Notes under the pieces: model-generated
What the model was told of the DNA's origin: nothing
Databases searched by the model: none
Seen by the model: only the letters and a program-made list of their open reading frames with translations
In this document: piece after piece, positions 44,398 to 52,039 of the stretch
Position numbering within the stretch: position 1 is the stretch's first letter
Layout: the number at the start of each line of letters is the position of its first letter
DNA from: Geodermatophilus sp. YIM 151500
Lineage (GTDB): Bacteria; Actinomycetota; Actinomycetes; Mycobacteriales; Geodermatophilaceae
NCBI RefSeq assembly: GCF_025716945.1
Contig: NZ_JAOVZT010000012.1
Coordinates: 39,402 to 103,401, forward strand
DNA length: 64,000 nt
Direction of reading: 5' to 3'
Program-made: the position numbers and the translations under genes

Positions 44398-45594
44398 GTG
44401 TTGAACGACCGTGAGCTGTCCGCCGCCGTGGGGAGCACCGCCTACGACGCCGACGGCGAGAAGATCGGCACCGTCGAGCACTTCTTCGTCGACGACGTCA
44501 CCGGCGCGCCGACCTGGGTGGCCGTGAGCACCGGGCTCTTCGGCACCCGGCACTCCGTCGTCCCGGCGGCCGAGGCGGCCTTCGCCGACGGCGTGCTCCG
44601 GCTCCCCGTCCGCAAGGACGCGGTCAAGCACGCCCCGCACGTCGACACCGACCACCTCGACGCGGCCTCGGAGTCCGAACTGCGGCGGCACTACGGGCTG
44701 GGCGGACCGCCCCCCGGGACCGAGGGGACCGGCACGGGCACCGAGGGGACCGGCGCGGGCACCGAGGGGACCGGCGCGGGCACCGAGGCGGCGGGGCCGA
44801 GCACCGCGCCCGGTGCGGCGCCGTCCGGACCCGGTGCCGCGCCGACCGGGTCACCGGGTACCGCGACGTCCGGCGGACCGCCCACGGCTGCCGACCCGGC
44901 GGTCCGGGACGCGACTCCGGGGAGCGGCCCACCGACGCCGGAGGACGAGGGCGGCGGCGGGCGCGACCGGCCGTGGTCACCCACGGAGACCGGTGTGGTG
45001 CCCGTGGGCGCCGTGCGCGGTGCGACCGACGCCGAACCGCCCGGCCCGGTCGCCGTCACCGACGCCGAGGTGGCCGCTGCCCGGCGCGGCGACGACGGGA
45101 CACCGGCCGGCGAGCCCGGCGCGGAGGGCGCGGCCGCGCAACCGGACCGGACGGCCGGGGAGGAGGCCGGGACGGCCGCGGCCCGGGCGGGCGGGATGGT
45201 GCGCGGCGAGGAGCAGCTCCGGGTGCGGACCGAGTCGGTGCCCGACCGCCGGGTGCGGCTCGTGAAGTACGTCATCACCGAGGAGGTGCAGGTCACCGTC
45301 CCGCTGCGGCGGGAGGAGTTCCGGCTGGAGGAGGTGCCGGTCGGGGAGGACCCGGCCGGCGGCGACGTCGCCGGGCCTGCGGTGACGGGTGAGTCCCTCG
45401 CCCCGGGCGGACCGACGGGTGAGGCGCCCGGCGGCGGGCTGCCGGCCGAGATCGTGCTGCACGCCGAACGACCCGTGGTGGGCGTCGAGGTGGTGCCCGT
45501 GGAACGCGTGCGCCTGCGCATCGAGCAGGTGACCGGCGAGGAGCGGGTGACCGAGCGGGTGCAGCGGGAGCAGGTCGTCGCCGACGAGAGCTGA
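44398..45594 (+). CDS. PRC-barrel and DUF2382 domain protein
   Basis: From the GTG at 44398, after GGGAGG, the protein has 398 residues. It has an N-terminal PRC-barrel (AYDADGEKIGTVEHFFVDD, TRHSVVPAAEA), a long Gly/Thr/Pro-rich low-complexity middle with a 7-residue tandem repeat, and a C-terminal YsnF/AvaK-like DUF2382 domain (EQLRVRTESVPDRRVRLVKYV, VPLRREEFRLEEVPV). This pairing is usual in actinobacterial stress proteins. The 231 bases before it contain no gene. A hairpin of the three-copy family begins at its stop codon. Confidence 0.9.
   Translation: MLNDRELSAAVGSTAYDADGEKIGTVEHFFVDDVTGAPTWVAVSTGLFGTRHSVVPAAEAAFADGVLRLPVRKDAVKHAPHVDTDHLDAASESELRRHYGLGGPPPGTEGTGTGTEGTGAGTEGTGAGTEAAGPSTAPGAAPSGPGAAPTGSPGTATSGGPPTAADPAVRDATPGSGPPTPEDEGGGGRDRPWSPTETGVVPVGAVRGATDAEPPGPVAVTDAEVAAARRGDDGTPAGEPGAEGAAAQPDRTAGEEAGTAAARAGGMVRGEEQLRVRTESVPDRRVRLVKYVITEEVQVTVPLRREEFRLEEVPVGEDPAGGDVAGPAVTGESLAPGGPTGEAPGGGLPAEIVLHAERPVVGVEVVPVERVRLRIEQVTGEERVTERVQREQVVADES
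44719..44781 (+). repeat. three tandem 21-base units
   Basis: Three units of 21 bases, 44719-44739, 44740-44760 and 44761-44781, encode TEGTGAG-like heptapeptides in the linker of the PRC-barrel/DUF2382 protein. The second and third are identical and the first differs by one base. Such repeats vary readily in length. Confidence 0.85.
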
Positions 45595-45639
45595 GCCGGA
45601 GTGGATGCGTGCGGGTGACCCGCAGGTCCACTCCGGTCA
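45592..45639. terminator. bidirectional hairpin, shared family, copy 3
   Basis: Arms CCGGAGTGGA (45596-45605) and its complement (45627-45636) are flanked by the two stop codons. The inner part pairs again, TGCGGG (45610-45615) with CCCGCA (45619-45624) around TGA. It separates the convergent DUF2382 and carbon-nitrogen hydrolase genes and matches the copies at 5280-5330 and 23841-23890. Confidence 0.8.
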
Positions 45640-46410
45640 GCGGCGGTCGGCGAGGAAGCGGAAGCGGTCGCGGGTGGCGGCCACCTCGGCCGGGTCGACG
45701 TCGGCGACCAGCACCGTCTCCACGCCGGCCGCGGTGGCCAGCAGCTCTCCCATGGGGCTGACGACGCGGCTGTCGCCCACGTGCTCGGTGCCGTCACCGG
45801 CCGTCCCGACCCGGTTGCAGCCGACCACGTACGCCTGGTTCTCGATCGCCCGGGCCTGCAGCAGCGCCTGCCAGTGCAGCCGCCGCGGGCTGGGCCAGTT
45901 GGCGGGGACGAGGAAGACGTCGGTGTCGCGGGCGGCGTGCCAGAAGACGTCGGCGAAGCGCAGGTCGTAGCAGATGAACGGGGTGACCCGCAGGCCGGCG
46001 ATCTCCACGGTGACCGGCTTGTCGCCGGCGCGGAAGCGCTCGTGCTCGCCGGCGTGGGTGAACGGGTGCAGCTTGCGGTAGCGGTGCACCGACCCGTCGG
46101 GCCCGGCCATGACCAACGAGTTGTACGGCAGCCCGGCGTCCGCTCCCCCGTCGGCGACCACCTCCGGGCAGCTGCCGGCCACCCAGACGCCGTGCTCGGC
46201 GGCCTGCGCGGCCAGGAACCGCGCCGACGGCCCGCCCTCGGGCTCGCCGATGCCGGGCGTCATCGAGAAGCCGGTCGAGAAGGTCTCCGTCAGCAGCACC
46301 AGCTCGGCGCCGAGACCGACGGCGCCGGCGACCAGCGGGGCCAGCCGCGCGAAGTTGGCCTCGCGGTCCTCCCAGACGATGTCGTGCTGCACGGCGGCGA
46401 TCCGGGTCAT
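45637..46410 (-). CDS. carbon-nitrogen hydrolase (omega-amidase type)
   Basis: The 257-residue protein has the nitrilase triad: Glu in LTETFSTGF, Lys in RYRKLHPFTHAGE and Cys in ICYDLRFADVF. The TFSTGF segment and length fit omega-amidases, which hydrolyse 2-oxoglutaramate or 2-oxosuccinamate. Its ATG overlaps the stop of the aminotransferase gene by four bases (ATGA). The pair matches the known glutamine transaminase-omega-amidase pathway, where the amidase makes transamination irreversible. Confidence 0.9.
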   Translation of the reverse strand: MTRIAAVQHDIVWEDREANFARLAPLVAGAVGLGAELVLLTETFSTGFSMTPGIGEPEGGPSARFLAAQAAEHGVWVAGSCPEVVADGGADAGLPYNSLVMAGPDGSVHRYRKLHPFTHAGEHERFRAGDKPVTVEIAGLRVTPFICYDLRFADVFWHAARDTDVFLVPANWPSPRRLHWQALLQARAIENQAYVVGCNRVGTAGDGTEHVGDSRVVSPMGELLATAAGVETVLVADVDPAEVAATRDRFRFLADRR

Positions 46411-47609
46411 GCCATCCTCCTCAGCCGCTCGACGGCCTCGCCGAGCACCTCGTCGCGCTTGCAGAAGGCGAACCGCACCAGGTGCCGGCCCAGGTGCGCG
46501 TCGGCCGGGTCGTAGAACACCCCGGACGGCACCGCGACCACCCCGGCCCGGGCGGGCAGCTCGCGGCAGAACGCCAGCCCGTCGCCGTCCGGCCGCACCG
46601 GCCGGACGTCGACCGTGGCGAAGTAGGTGCCCTGCGGGCAGACGACGGGCAGCCCGCCGGCGGCGAGCCCGTGGACCAGCAGGTCACGACGGCGCTCGAG
46701 GTCGCGGGCGATGCCCGTGAAGTGCTCGTCGGGGAGGTCGAGGCCGACCGCGACGGCCGGCTGGAACGGCCCGCCGTTCACGTAGGTGAGGAACTGCTTG
46801 GCCGTGCGGACGGCGGCCACGAGGGCCGGCGGCCCGCAGATCCAGCCGATCTTCCAGCCGGTCGTGTTGAACGTCTTGCCGGCGCTGCCCACGACCAGCG
46901 TGCGCTCCCGCATGCCCGGCAGGGTGGCGATCGAGGTGTGCCGGGCCGCGCCGAACACCAGGTGCTCGTAGACCTCGTCGGTGAGGACGAGCAGCCCGCT
47001 CTCGGCGGCGAACGCCGCGACGGTCCGCAGCTCGTCGGTACCGAAGACCTTGCCGGTCGGGTTGTGCGGGGTGTTGAGCAGCAGCAGCCGGGTGCGCGGC
47101 GTGACCGCCCGGCGCAGCTCGTCGGCGTCGAAGGTCCACGGATCGGTGGTCGCCGTCCCGGCGTCCGGGGCCGGGGCGCGCAGCGGCACCGCGCGGACGA
47201 CGCCGCCGGCCATGGCCACGGCGGCGGCGTAGCTGTCGTACATCGGCTCGAACAGCACCACCTCGTCGCCCGGCTCGAGCAGGGCGAGCAGCGCGGCGGT
47301 CAGCGCCTCGGTGGCCCCGGCGGTGACGAGCACCTCGCCGTCCGGGTCGTAGACCAGCCCGGTGAACCGGCGGTGGTGCCGGGCGACGGCGTGCCGGAGC
47401 TCCGGCAGGCCGGGTCCGGGCGGGTACTGGTCGTGCGCCGTGCCGATGGCCGCGCGGGCGGCCTCGAGCACGGGCGCCGGGCCGGGGTAGTCCGGGAAGC
47501 CCTGGCCCAGGTTGATCGAGCCGGTGGCGACCGCGAGAGCGCTCATCTCCGCGAACACCGTCGTCCCGAAGCCCTGCAGCCGGGCCGACAGGTAGGGCGT
47601 CCGCGTCAC
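46407..47609 (-). CDS. PLP aminotransferase (glutamine/methionine transaminase-like)
   Basis: From the GTG at 47609 the enzyme has 400 residues. It is a class I/II fold-type I aminotransferase with INLGQGFPDYPGP, the NTPHNPTGKVF motif and the PLP lysine in SAGKTFNTTGWKIGW. It resembles kynurenine/glutamine transaminase and YbdL-type enzymes. Pairing with the overlapping omega-amidase gene suggests that it uses glutamine to aminate 2-oxo acids such as ketomethiobutyrate. A palindrome at 47634-47647 lies 25 bases before the start. Confidence 0.92.
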   Translation of the reverse strand: MTRTPYLSARLQGFGTTVFAEMSALAVATGSINLGQGFPDYPGPAPVLEAARAAIGTAHDQYPPGPGLPELRHAVARHHRRFTGLVYDPDGEVLVTAGATEALTAALLALLEPGDEVVLFEPMYDSYAAAVAMAGGVVRAVPLRAPAPDAGTATTDPWTFDADELRRAVTPRTRLLLLNTPHNPTGKVFGTDELRTVAAFAAESGLLVLTDEVYEHLVFGAARHTSIATLPGMRERTLVVGSAGKTFNTTGWKIGWICGPPALVAAVRTAKQFLTYVNGGPFQPAVAVGLDLPDEHFTGIARDLERRRDLLVHGLAAGGLPVVCPQGTYFATVDVRPVRPDGDGLAFCRELPARAGVVAVPSGVFYDPADAHLGRHLVRFAFCKRDEVLGEAVERLRRMA

Positions 47610-47633
47610 CCGGCCAGCGTCGCAGAAGGAGCG

Positions 47634-47647
47634 GTTCCACGTGGAAC
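47634..47647. promoter_or_regulatory. parS-like 14-base palindrome
   Basis: GTTCCACGTGGAAC is a perfect palindrome. It differs from the canonical ParB site GTTTCACGTGAAAC only at two symmetric positions. Its position about 9 kb from the tRNA-Leu/fhaA operon, which is near the origin in related genomes, fits a parS site, though it could equally be an operator for the aminotransferase. Confidence 0.45.
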
Positions 47648-47700
47648 GGCCCGCCCCCGTCGGCGTCCCGCCCCGGACACGCCGCGGGAGGGGTCCGCCC

Positions 47701-47916
47701 TCATCCGACGCGGACGTCGTCCATGCCGTCGACGGAGACGACGTCGCCGCGGCGCAGTTGCCGGCCGCGGCGCTCCTCGGGCTCGCCGTTGACCCGGACG
47801 GCACCGGCCAGCAGCACGTCCTTGACCTGCGCGCCGGTGTCGGCGACGTCGGCCAGCTTGAGCAGCTGGCCCAGCCGGATGGTGTCCTCGCCGGGACGGA
47901 GCTCGATCGTGCGCAC
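47701..47916 (-). CDS. S4 domain RNA-binding protein
   Basis: The 71-residue protein is a single S4 domain of the YbcJ/YaaA type: IRLGQLLKLADVADTG, VRVNGEPEERRGRQLRRGDVV. Such proteins bind structured RNA, probably in ribosome or tRNA metabolism. Its stop is 91 bases from the aminotransferase start. The MOSC gene ends six bases upstream, so it is probably the last gene of that transcript. Confidence 0.9.
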   Translation of the reverse strand: MRTIELRPGEDTIRLGQLLKLADVADTGAQVKDVLLAGAVRVNGEPEERRGRQLRRGDVVSVDGMDDVRVG

Positions 47917-47921
47917 GGACC

Positions 47922-48650
47922 TCAGTCCAGCACGGTCGCCTCGTCCCCGCGGCGCACGGTGCCGGGCCGCTCGACCAGCGCGCCGACGGCGAGGGTTCCC
48001 CCGCGCTCGCGGTGGATGGTCTTGAGCACCGAGGTGTCACGGCCGACGGCGCCCGGCTGGGGACGGGTGACCATGACGCAGCGCGGGATGTGCGTGACGA
48101 CGGCCAGGACGGCGTCACCCAGCCCGATCCGGCGACCGACCAGCACGTCCTCCCCGACGCCGTCGAGCAGCACGTTGGACCGGAACCGCCGCGGGTGCCA
48201 GCCGCCGGTCGTGCCCGTGGACACCAGCGACACCCGGGTGCCCGGGTCGTCGTGGAACGCGCCGGCCGCGCCGTCGAAGGGATGCCACGGACCGGCCTCG
48301 TCGGTGGCGTCGTCGAGGTTCTCGTAGCGGCGGGCGCCGGGCGCGTCGGCGACCGACCGCAGCGCGACCCGGCGGCCGGTCCAGGCGGAGAGGGCGGCGT
48401 CGTCGGCGGCGACGGTGCCGTCGGGCAGCACGACCTCGACGCCGCCGTCGGGACGCGTGCGCGCCGCCGCGAACAGCAGGTCGGGCACCCGGCGGGCGGT
48501 CAGCCCGAAACCGGTGTCGAGGTCGAACAGCGCCCACTGCCGGTCGCCCTGCACGCCCTCCGCGCCGAGCCGGGCCGCGTCCAGCCGCTCGCCCTGCAGC
48601 GACTTGACCGGGTACCGCCAGAGCTCGACGACGGTGAGCGCACGGCTCAC
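47922..48650 (-). CDS. MOSC domain protein
   Basis: From the GTG at 48650 the protein has 242 residues. The N-terminal MOSC_N beta-barrel (VVELWRYPVKSLQGE, DRQWALFDLDTG) and C-terminal MOSC domain (RRFRSNVLLDG, HIPRCVMVTRPQPG with the expected cysteine) are both present. MOSC proteins bind molybdenum cofactor and act in sulfur or N-hydroxyl metabolism. The start overlaps the epimerase stop by four bases (GTGA), so the two genes are linked in one transcript. Confidence 0.9.
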   Translation of the reverse strand: MSRALTVVELWRYPVKSLQGERLDAARLGAEGVQGDRQWALFDLDTGFGLTARRVPDLLFAAARTRPDGGVEVVLPDGTVAADDAALSAWTGRRVALRSVADAPGARRYENLDDATDEAGPWHPFDGAAGAFHDDPGTRVSLVSTGTTGGWHPRRFRSNVLLDGVGEDVLVGRRIGLGDAVLAVVTHIPRCVMVTRPQPGAVGRDTSVLKTIHRERGGTLAVGALVERPGTVRRGDEATVLD

Positions 48651-49594
48651 GCCGCGGTCCAGGCCAGGCTCCAGGTCCCGGCCCACGCCTCGCCCGGGGC
48701 CAGGACGACGAGGTCGACACCGTCGGCCAGCGCGTTGGGCGGGCAGGTCATCGGCTCGACCGCCACGCTGCGCCGCCGCTGGCCCTCCGGCAGCGTGTCG
48801 CCGGTGTAGAGCTGCAACCACCGCCAGGTGGGGTCGACCGCCAGCTCGAGCGTCCCCGCGGCGCCGCGGAGCGTGGTGCGCGCCCAGCCGTCGCCGTCCC
48901 GCACGAGATCGGTGACCGCGTCGTCCAGGGCTCGGCCGCCGAGCCGGCCGACGGCACCCTCGAACGGCGAGCGGCCGCCCGTGGGCAGGCCGCCGTCGAG
49001 GTCGAGCGCGGTGCGCGCCGGCACGGCGAGCTCCGCGTCGTCGACGTCGCCGTCCGCCGTGGCGCCCACGGACAGGTACGGGTGCATGCCGGCGCCGAAG
49101 GGCGCCGCGCCGTTCCCCTCGTTGCGGACGCGGACGGTGACGGTGAGCCGGTCGGGCGCCAGTGCGTAGTCGATCGCCGTGGCGAGGCGGAACGGGTAGC
49201 CGGACCGCGGCTCGACCACGGTGCCGACCGTCACGGCCGCGCCGTCGGCCGCGACCACGGTCCACGGCTGCCACGACAGCAGGCCGTGCATCGCCGTCGG
49301 CTTCTCCGGCGAGGCGACGTCCAGCTGGAGGTCCTGCCCCTCCCACCGCCACCGGCCGTCGCGGATCCGGTTCGGCCAGGGCAGCAGGACGCCACCGCGG
49401 CGGCCGTCCGGCACGGTGCCCGCCGGGTAGCCGTCGAGCACCGCCCAGTCGCCGACGACGAGCTCGCGCAGGCCGCCGCCGCACAGGTCGACCGCGAGCC
49501 GAGCCGCTCCTGCGGACAGCTGCACCTCGGTGGGCTCGATCGCAGGCCAGGGCCGGTCGTCGACGGGGAGGGCGGGAACGTCGCTCACCGGCAC
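48647..49594 (-). CDS. aldose 1-epimerase family protein
   Basis: The 315-residue protein has the galactose-mutarotase fold signatures: PWPNRIRDGRWRW, the catalytic histidine in AMHGLLSWQPW, GMHPYLSVG, and the likely catalytic glutamate in AVEPMTCPPNAL. It interconverts sugar anomers. Members of this group often act on hexose-6-phosphates or unknown sugars. The first dozen residues are poorly conserved, so the start could be slightly later. It heads the transcript with the MOSC and S4 genes. Confidence 0.9.
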   Translation of the reverse strand: MPVSDVPALPVDDRPWPAIEPTEVQLSAGAARLAVDLCGGGLRELVVGDWAVLDGYPAGTVPDGRRGGVLLPWPNRIRDGRWRWEGQDLQLDVASPEKPTAMHGLLSWQPWTVVAADGAAVTVGTVVEPRSGYPFRLATAIDYALAPDRLTVTVRVRNEGNGAAPFGAGMHPYLSVGATADGDVDDAELAVPARTALDLDGGLPTGGRSPFEGAVGRLGGRALDDAVTDLVRDGDGWARTTLRGAAGTLELAVDPTWRWLQLYTGDTLPEGQRRRSVAVEPMTCPPNALADGVDLVVLAPGEAWAGTWSLAWTAA

Positions 49595-49660
49595 ACTCCA
49601 CCACAGCCGGGCGCCGGGGACAGCCTCCGTCCGAACCCGGCTCCGGCGGCCGCCCGGCCC

Positions 49661-50305
49661 TCAGCCGTTCCCGAGCGGGTCCTCGTCCTTGCCGAGCAGC
49701 GAGACGCGCACGAGAGCGGCCGCGAAGCGGGCCAGGTCGTCGGGGCCGACGAGATCGGCGAGCGCGCCGACGTCCCGGGGCAGGCCTGCCCGTTCCGCGC
49801 CGTCACGGGCGCGGTCGTCGAGGTAGGGGCGCACCCACGGCCACACGGCCTGCACCTCGCGGAGGAACACCGCCGCACCGGTGGCGCCGATGCCCTTGAC
49901 CTCCTGGAGCAGCTCGGCCGCGCGGTCGACGTCGCCGCCCGCCTCCTCGGCCAGCTTCCGCAGGTCGCCGCCGTACCGGTCGAGCACCAGCTGGGCTGCC
50001 TCGCCGAGCTGGGTGGCCGTGCGCTCGTCGTAGCGGCGGTAGGAGCCGCGGCCGAGCGCGTCCACGCGCTCCTGCCAGTCGGCGTCGCGCATCTTCTCCG
50101 GGGTGGTCATGCCGGCCTCGGCGAGCTCGCGTGCCGCGGCGACGGCGATGTCCGCGCTGATCCGCGCCGAGAGCAGGTCGGCGAGGACGAGCAGCCGGAA
50201 CAGCGGGGCCGGCGCGTCCTCGAGCCGGATGCCCGCCTCCTGGGCGTAAGTCGTGCCGTACCGGTCGAGCACGGCGCGGGCGGTGTCCCGGTCGGAGCGG
50301 CTCAC
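49661..50305 (-). CDS. HhH-GPD family DNA repair-like protein
   Basis: The 214-residue helical protein matches the endonuclease III-like HhH-GPD group. The helix-hairpin-helix is LLQEVKGIGATGAAVFLREVQ, followed by a region corresponding to the catalytic Asp loop. It lacks the C-terminal four-cysteine cluster of endonuclease III. Family members excise damaged bases, but this small group has not been assigned a lesion. It is divergent over 268 bases from the DUF222-HNH gene, which has a LexA-like box. Confidence 0.8.
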   Translation of the reverse strand: MSRSDRDTARAVLDRYGTTYAQEAGIRLEDAPAPLFRLLVLADLLSARISADIAVAAARELAEAGMTTPEKMRDADWQERVDALGRGSYRRYDERTATQLGEAAQLVLDRYGGDLRKLAEEAGGDVDRAAELLQEVKGIGATGAAVFLREVQAVWPWVRPYLDDRARDGAERAGLPRDVGALADLVGPDDLARFAAALVRVSLLGKDEDPLGNG

Positions 50306-50542
50306 GGACGGCGGGCTACCCGGACCGGCACCCGCTACCCCTGCGCGTGCCCGGAGGCTGACCGCGCGGAAGCGAGACCGGGCGCGACGACGCGCTCGGC
50401 GGTGGGGCGGCCGGAGGGCGCCCGCTGCCGGGTGTCCTCGCCCGGGCCGTGGGGCCTCCTCGTCGTCATCCCGAGATCATGCTGGTCGGAAGCCCGTGAC
50501 GGACCGGTTCCGTCAGTGCTGTCCGCTAGCGTGCACCCGTCG

Positions 50543-50558
50543 TCGAACACCTGTTCGG
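50543..50558 (+). promoter_or_regulatory. LexA-type SOS box
   Basis: TCGAAC-ACCT-GTTCGG matches the actinobacterial SOS box TCGAAC-N4-GTTCGA at every position but the last. It lies 16 bases before the GTG start of the DUF222-HNH gene, where LexA would block transcription. Mycobacterial 13E12-repeat genes of the same family are known members of the LexA regulon, which supports the call. Confidence 0.72.
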
Positions 50559-50573
50559 AAGGAGGGGTCGGCC

Positions 50574-51815
50574 GTGTCGCAGTTGCGCTCGTTGCTCGAC
50601 GAGCTGGCTGCTGCCGATCCCGCCGGACTCGACGTCGAGGCGCTGACCGGCGAGGAGCTGCGCGACGGGCTGCCGGCCGTGCAGGCCGCGATCAACCGGC
50701 TCACGGCGCTGCAGACCCGCATGGTGGCCGCCGGGGAGGCGCAGCAGGTGCACGCCGTCGACGGCATGCGCTCGATGAAGAGCTGGCTGACCGGGCACTG
50801 CCGCCTGTCCGGCGTCGCTTCGGACGCACTGGTCCGTGCCGGGCGGCGGCTGCGCCGGCTGCCCGAGCTGGCCGCCGCTTACGACGACGGCGACGTCACG
50901 CCCGCGCACGTGGCGGAGGTGACCAAGGGCGTGACCCCGGCCCGGATGGCGCGGGCAGCAGGGATCGGCGTCGACCACGGCGAGACCGACCGGCTGCTCG
51001 CCGAGGCGGCCCGCCGGCTCGGCCCGGAGGACACCGCCCAGGTGGTGCGCCGGTGGGTGATCGGGGTCGACCCCGACGGCACGCTGGACGACGACGCCGG
51101 CCGGCCGCGGGTCTTCCGCATCGCGTCGTCCTCGGGTGGCCGGCACCACCTGTCCGGCCACCTCGATGCGGCCGGCGCCGAGACGGTGCACACCGTGCTC
51201 GAATCCATCATGGGCGGCGATCGCCCGGCCGGAGACACCCGCACGCACGCCGAGCGGCAGGGTGACGCCCTGGTCGAATTGGCGCGGCAGGCGCTGATCG
51301 GCGGTAACCTGCCCGCCGTCCGCGGGGAGCGGGCGCAGGTGCGCGTGACCATCGACTGGCAGAGCCTGTGCGCTGCGACCGGTGCCCTCGGGATCGCCGG
51401 CGGACGGCTGGCCTTCGCCGGGCCGATCACTCCCGAGACCGCCCGACGGTTGGCCTGCGACGCGTCGGTGGTCCGGGTCATCACCGGCCCCGACGGACTG
51501 CCGCTCGACGTCGGCCGCGCCCGGCGCACCGCCAGCGAGGCCATCCGCCGGGCCGTCGAGCTGCGCGACGGCCACTGCGTCTTCGCCGGCTGCAGCGCGC
51601 CGCCCGCCTGGTGCGACGTCCACCACGTCGTGCACTGGGCGCACGGCGGCCCGACCTCCTGCGACAACGGCGCGCTCGTCTGCGAAGCCCATCACACCGC
51701 CGTCCACGAGGGCGGGTTCAGCCTGCGCCGCAACCCCGGCACCGCCGTCTGGCACACCTACCGCCCCGACGGCTCGGAGGTCCTGCCCCGCGGCCCCACC
51801 CCGCTCCGGCTGTGA
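50574..51815 (+). CDS. DUF222 domain HNH endonuclease (13E12 family)
   Basis: The GTG at 50574, after AAGGAGG, gives 413 residues. An N-terminal DUF222 helical domain (AAINRLTALQTRMVAAGEAQ, SWLTGHCRLS) is followed by a C-terminal HNH nuclease motif (CVFAGCSAPPAWCDVHHV, DNGALVCEAHHTAVHEGG). This family, multicopy in many actinobacteria, is related to the mycobacterial 13E12 repeats. Its role is unknown; induction by DNA damage is suggested by the LexA-like box just upstream. It is divergent from an HhH-GPD gene. Confidence 0.92.
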   Translation: MSQLRSLLDELAAADPAGLDVEALTGEELRDGLPAVQAAINRLTALQTRMVAAGEAQQVHAVDGMRSMKSWLTGHCRLSGVASDALVRAGRRLRRLPELAAAYDDGDVTPAHVAEVTKGVTPARMARAAGIGVDHGETDRLLAEAARRLGPEDTAQVVRRWVIGVDPDGTLDDDAGRPRVFRIASSSGGRHHLSGHLDAAGAETVHTVLESIMGGDRPAGDTRTHAERQGDALVELARQALIGGNLPAVRGERAQVRVTIDWQSLCAATGALGIAGGRLAFAGPITPETARRLACDASVVRVITGPDGLPLDVGRARRTASEAIRRAVELRDGHCVFAGCSAPPAWCDVHHVVHWAHGGPTSCDNGALVCEAHHTAVHEGGFSLRRNPGTAVWHTYRPDGSEVLPRGPTPLRL

Positions 51816-51902
51816 GGCGCGGATCGGGAACCGGCGAACCCGTCGAGCCGGGTCGTGCACGCGGTCGTCGGACGGCGGCCCCCGGCTTCCGCTGCGCCGC
51901 GG

Positions 51903-51938
51903 GAGCCGACGGAGCTGACGGAGCCGACGGAGCCGACG
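51903..51938 (+). repeat. four tandem 9-base units
   Basis: Four units of GAGCCGACG, the second with one change, lie in the 224-base gap between the HNH and acyl-CoA dehydrogenase genes. The tract is outside the assigned coding regions. Confidence 0.75.
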
Positions 51939-52039
51939 GCGGAGCCGATCGGCCGGGACCCGGCGCCCTCGCTCCGACGGATCGCCGCGGGCCGGCGCCG
52001 GTACCGTCGTCCGTGCCGTCTCAGCGTCGAGGAGGAGCC

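Noticed and set aside
39531-44438. A 1635-codon open frame on the minus strand
   Set aside because: It covers the metallophosphoesterase and CYTH-CHAD genes in another frame and opposes others. The sequence is compositional noise with no domain.
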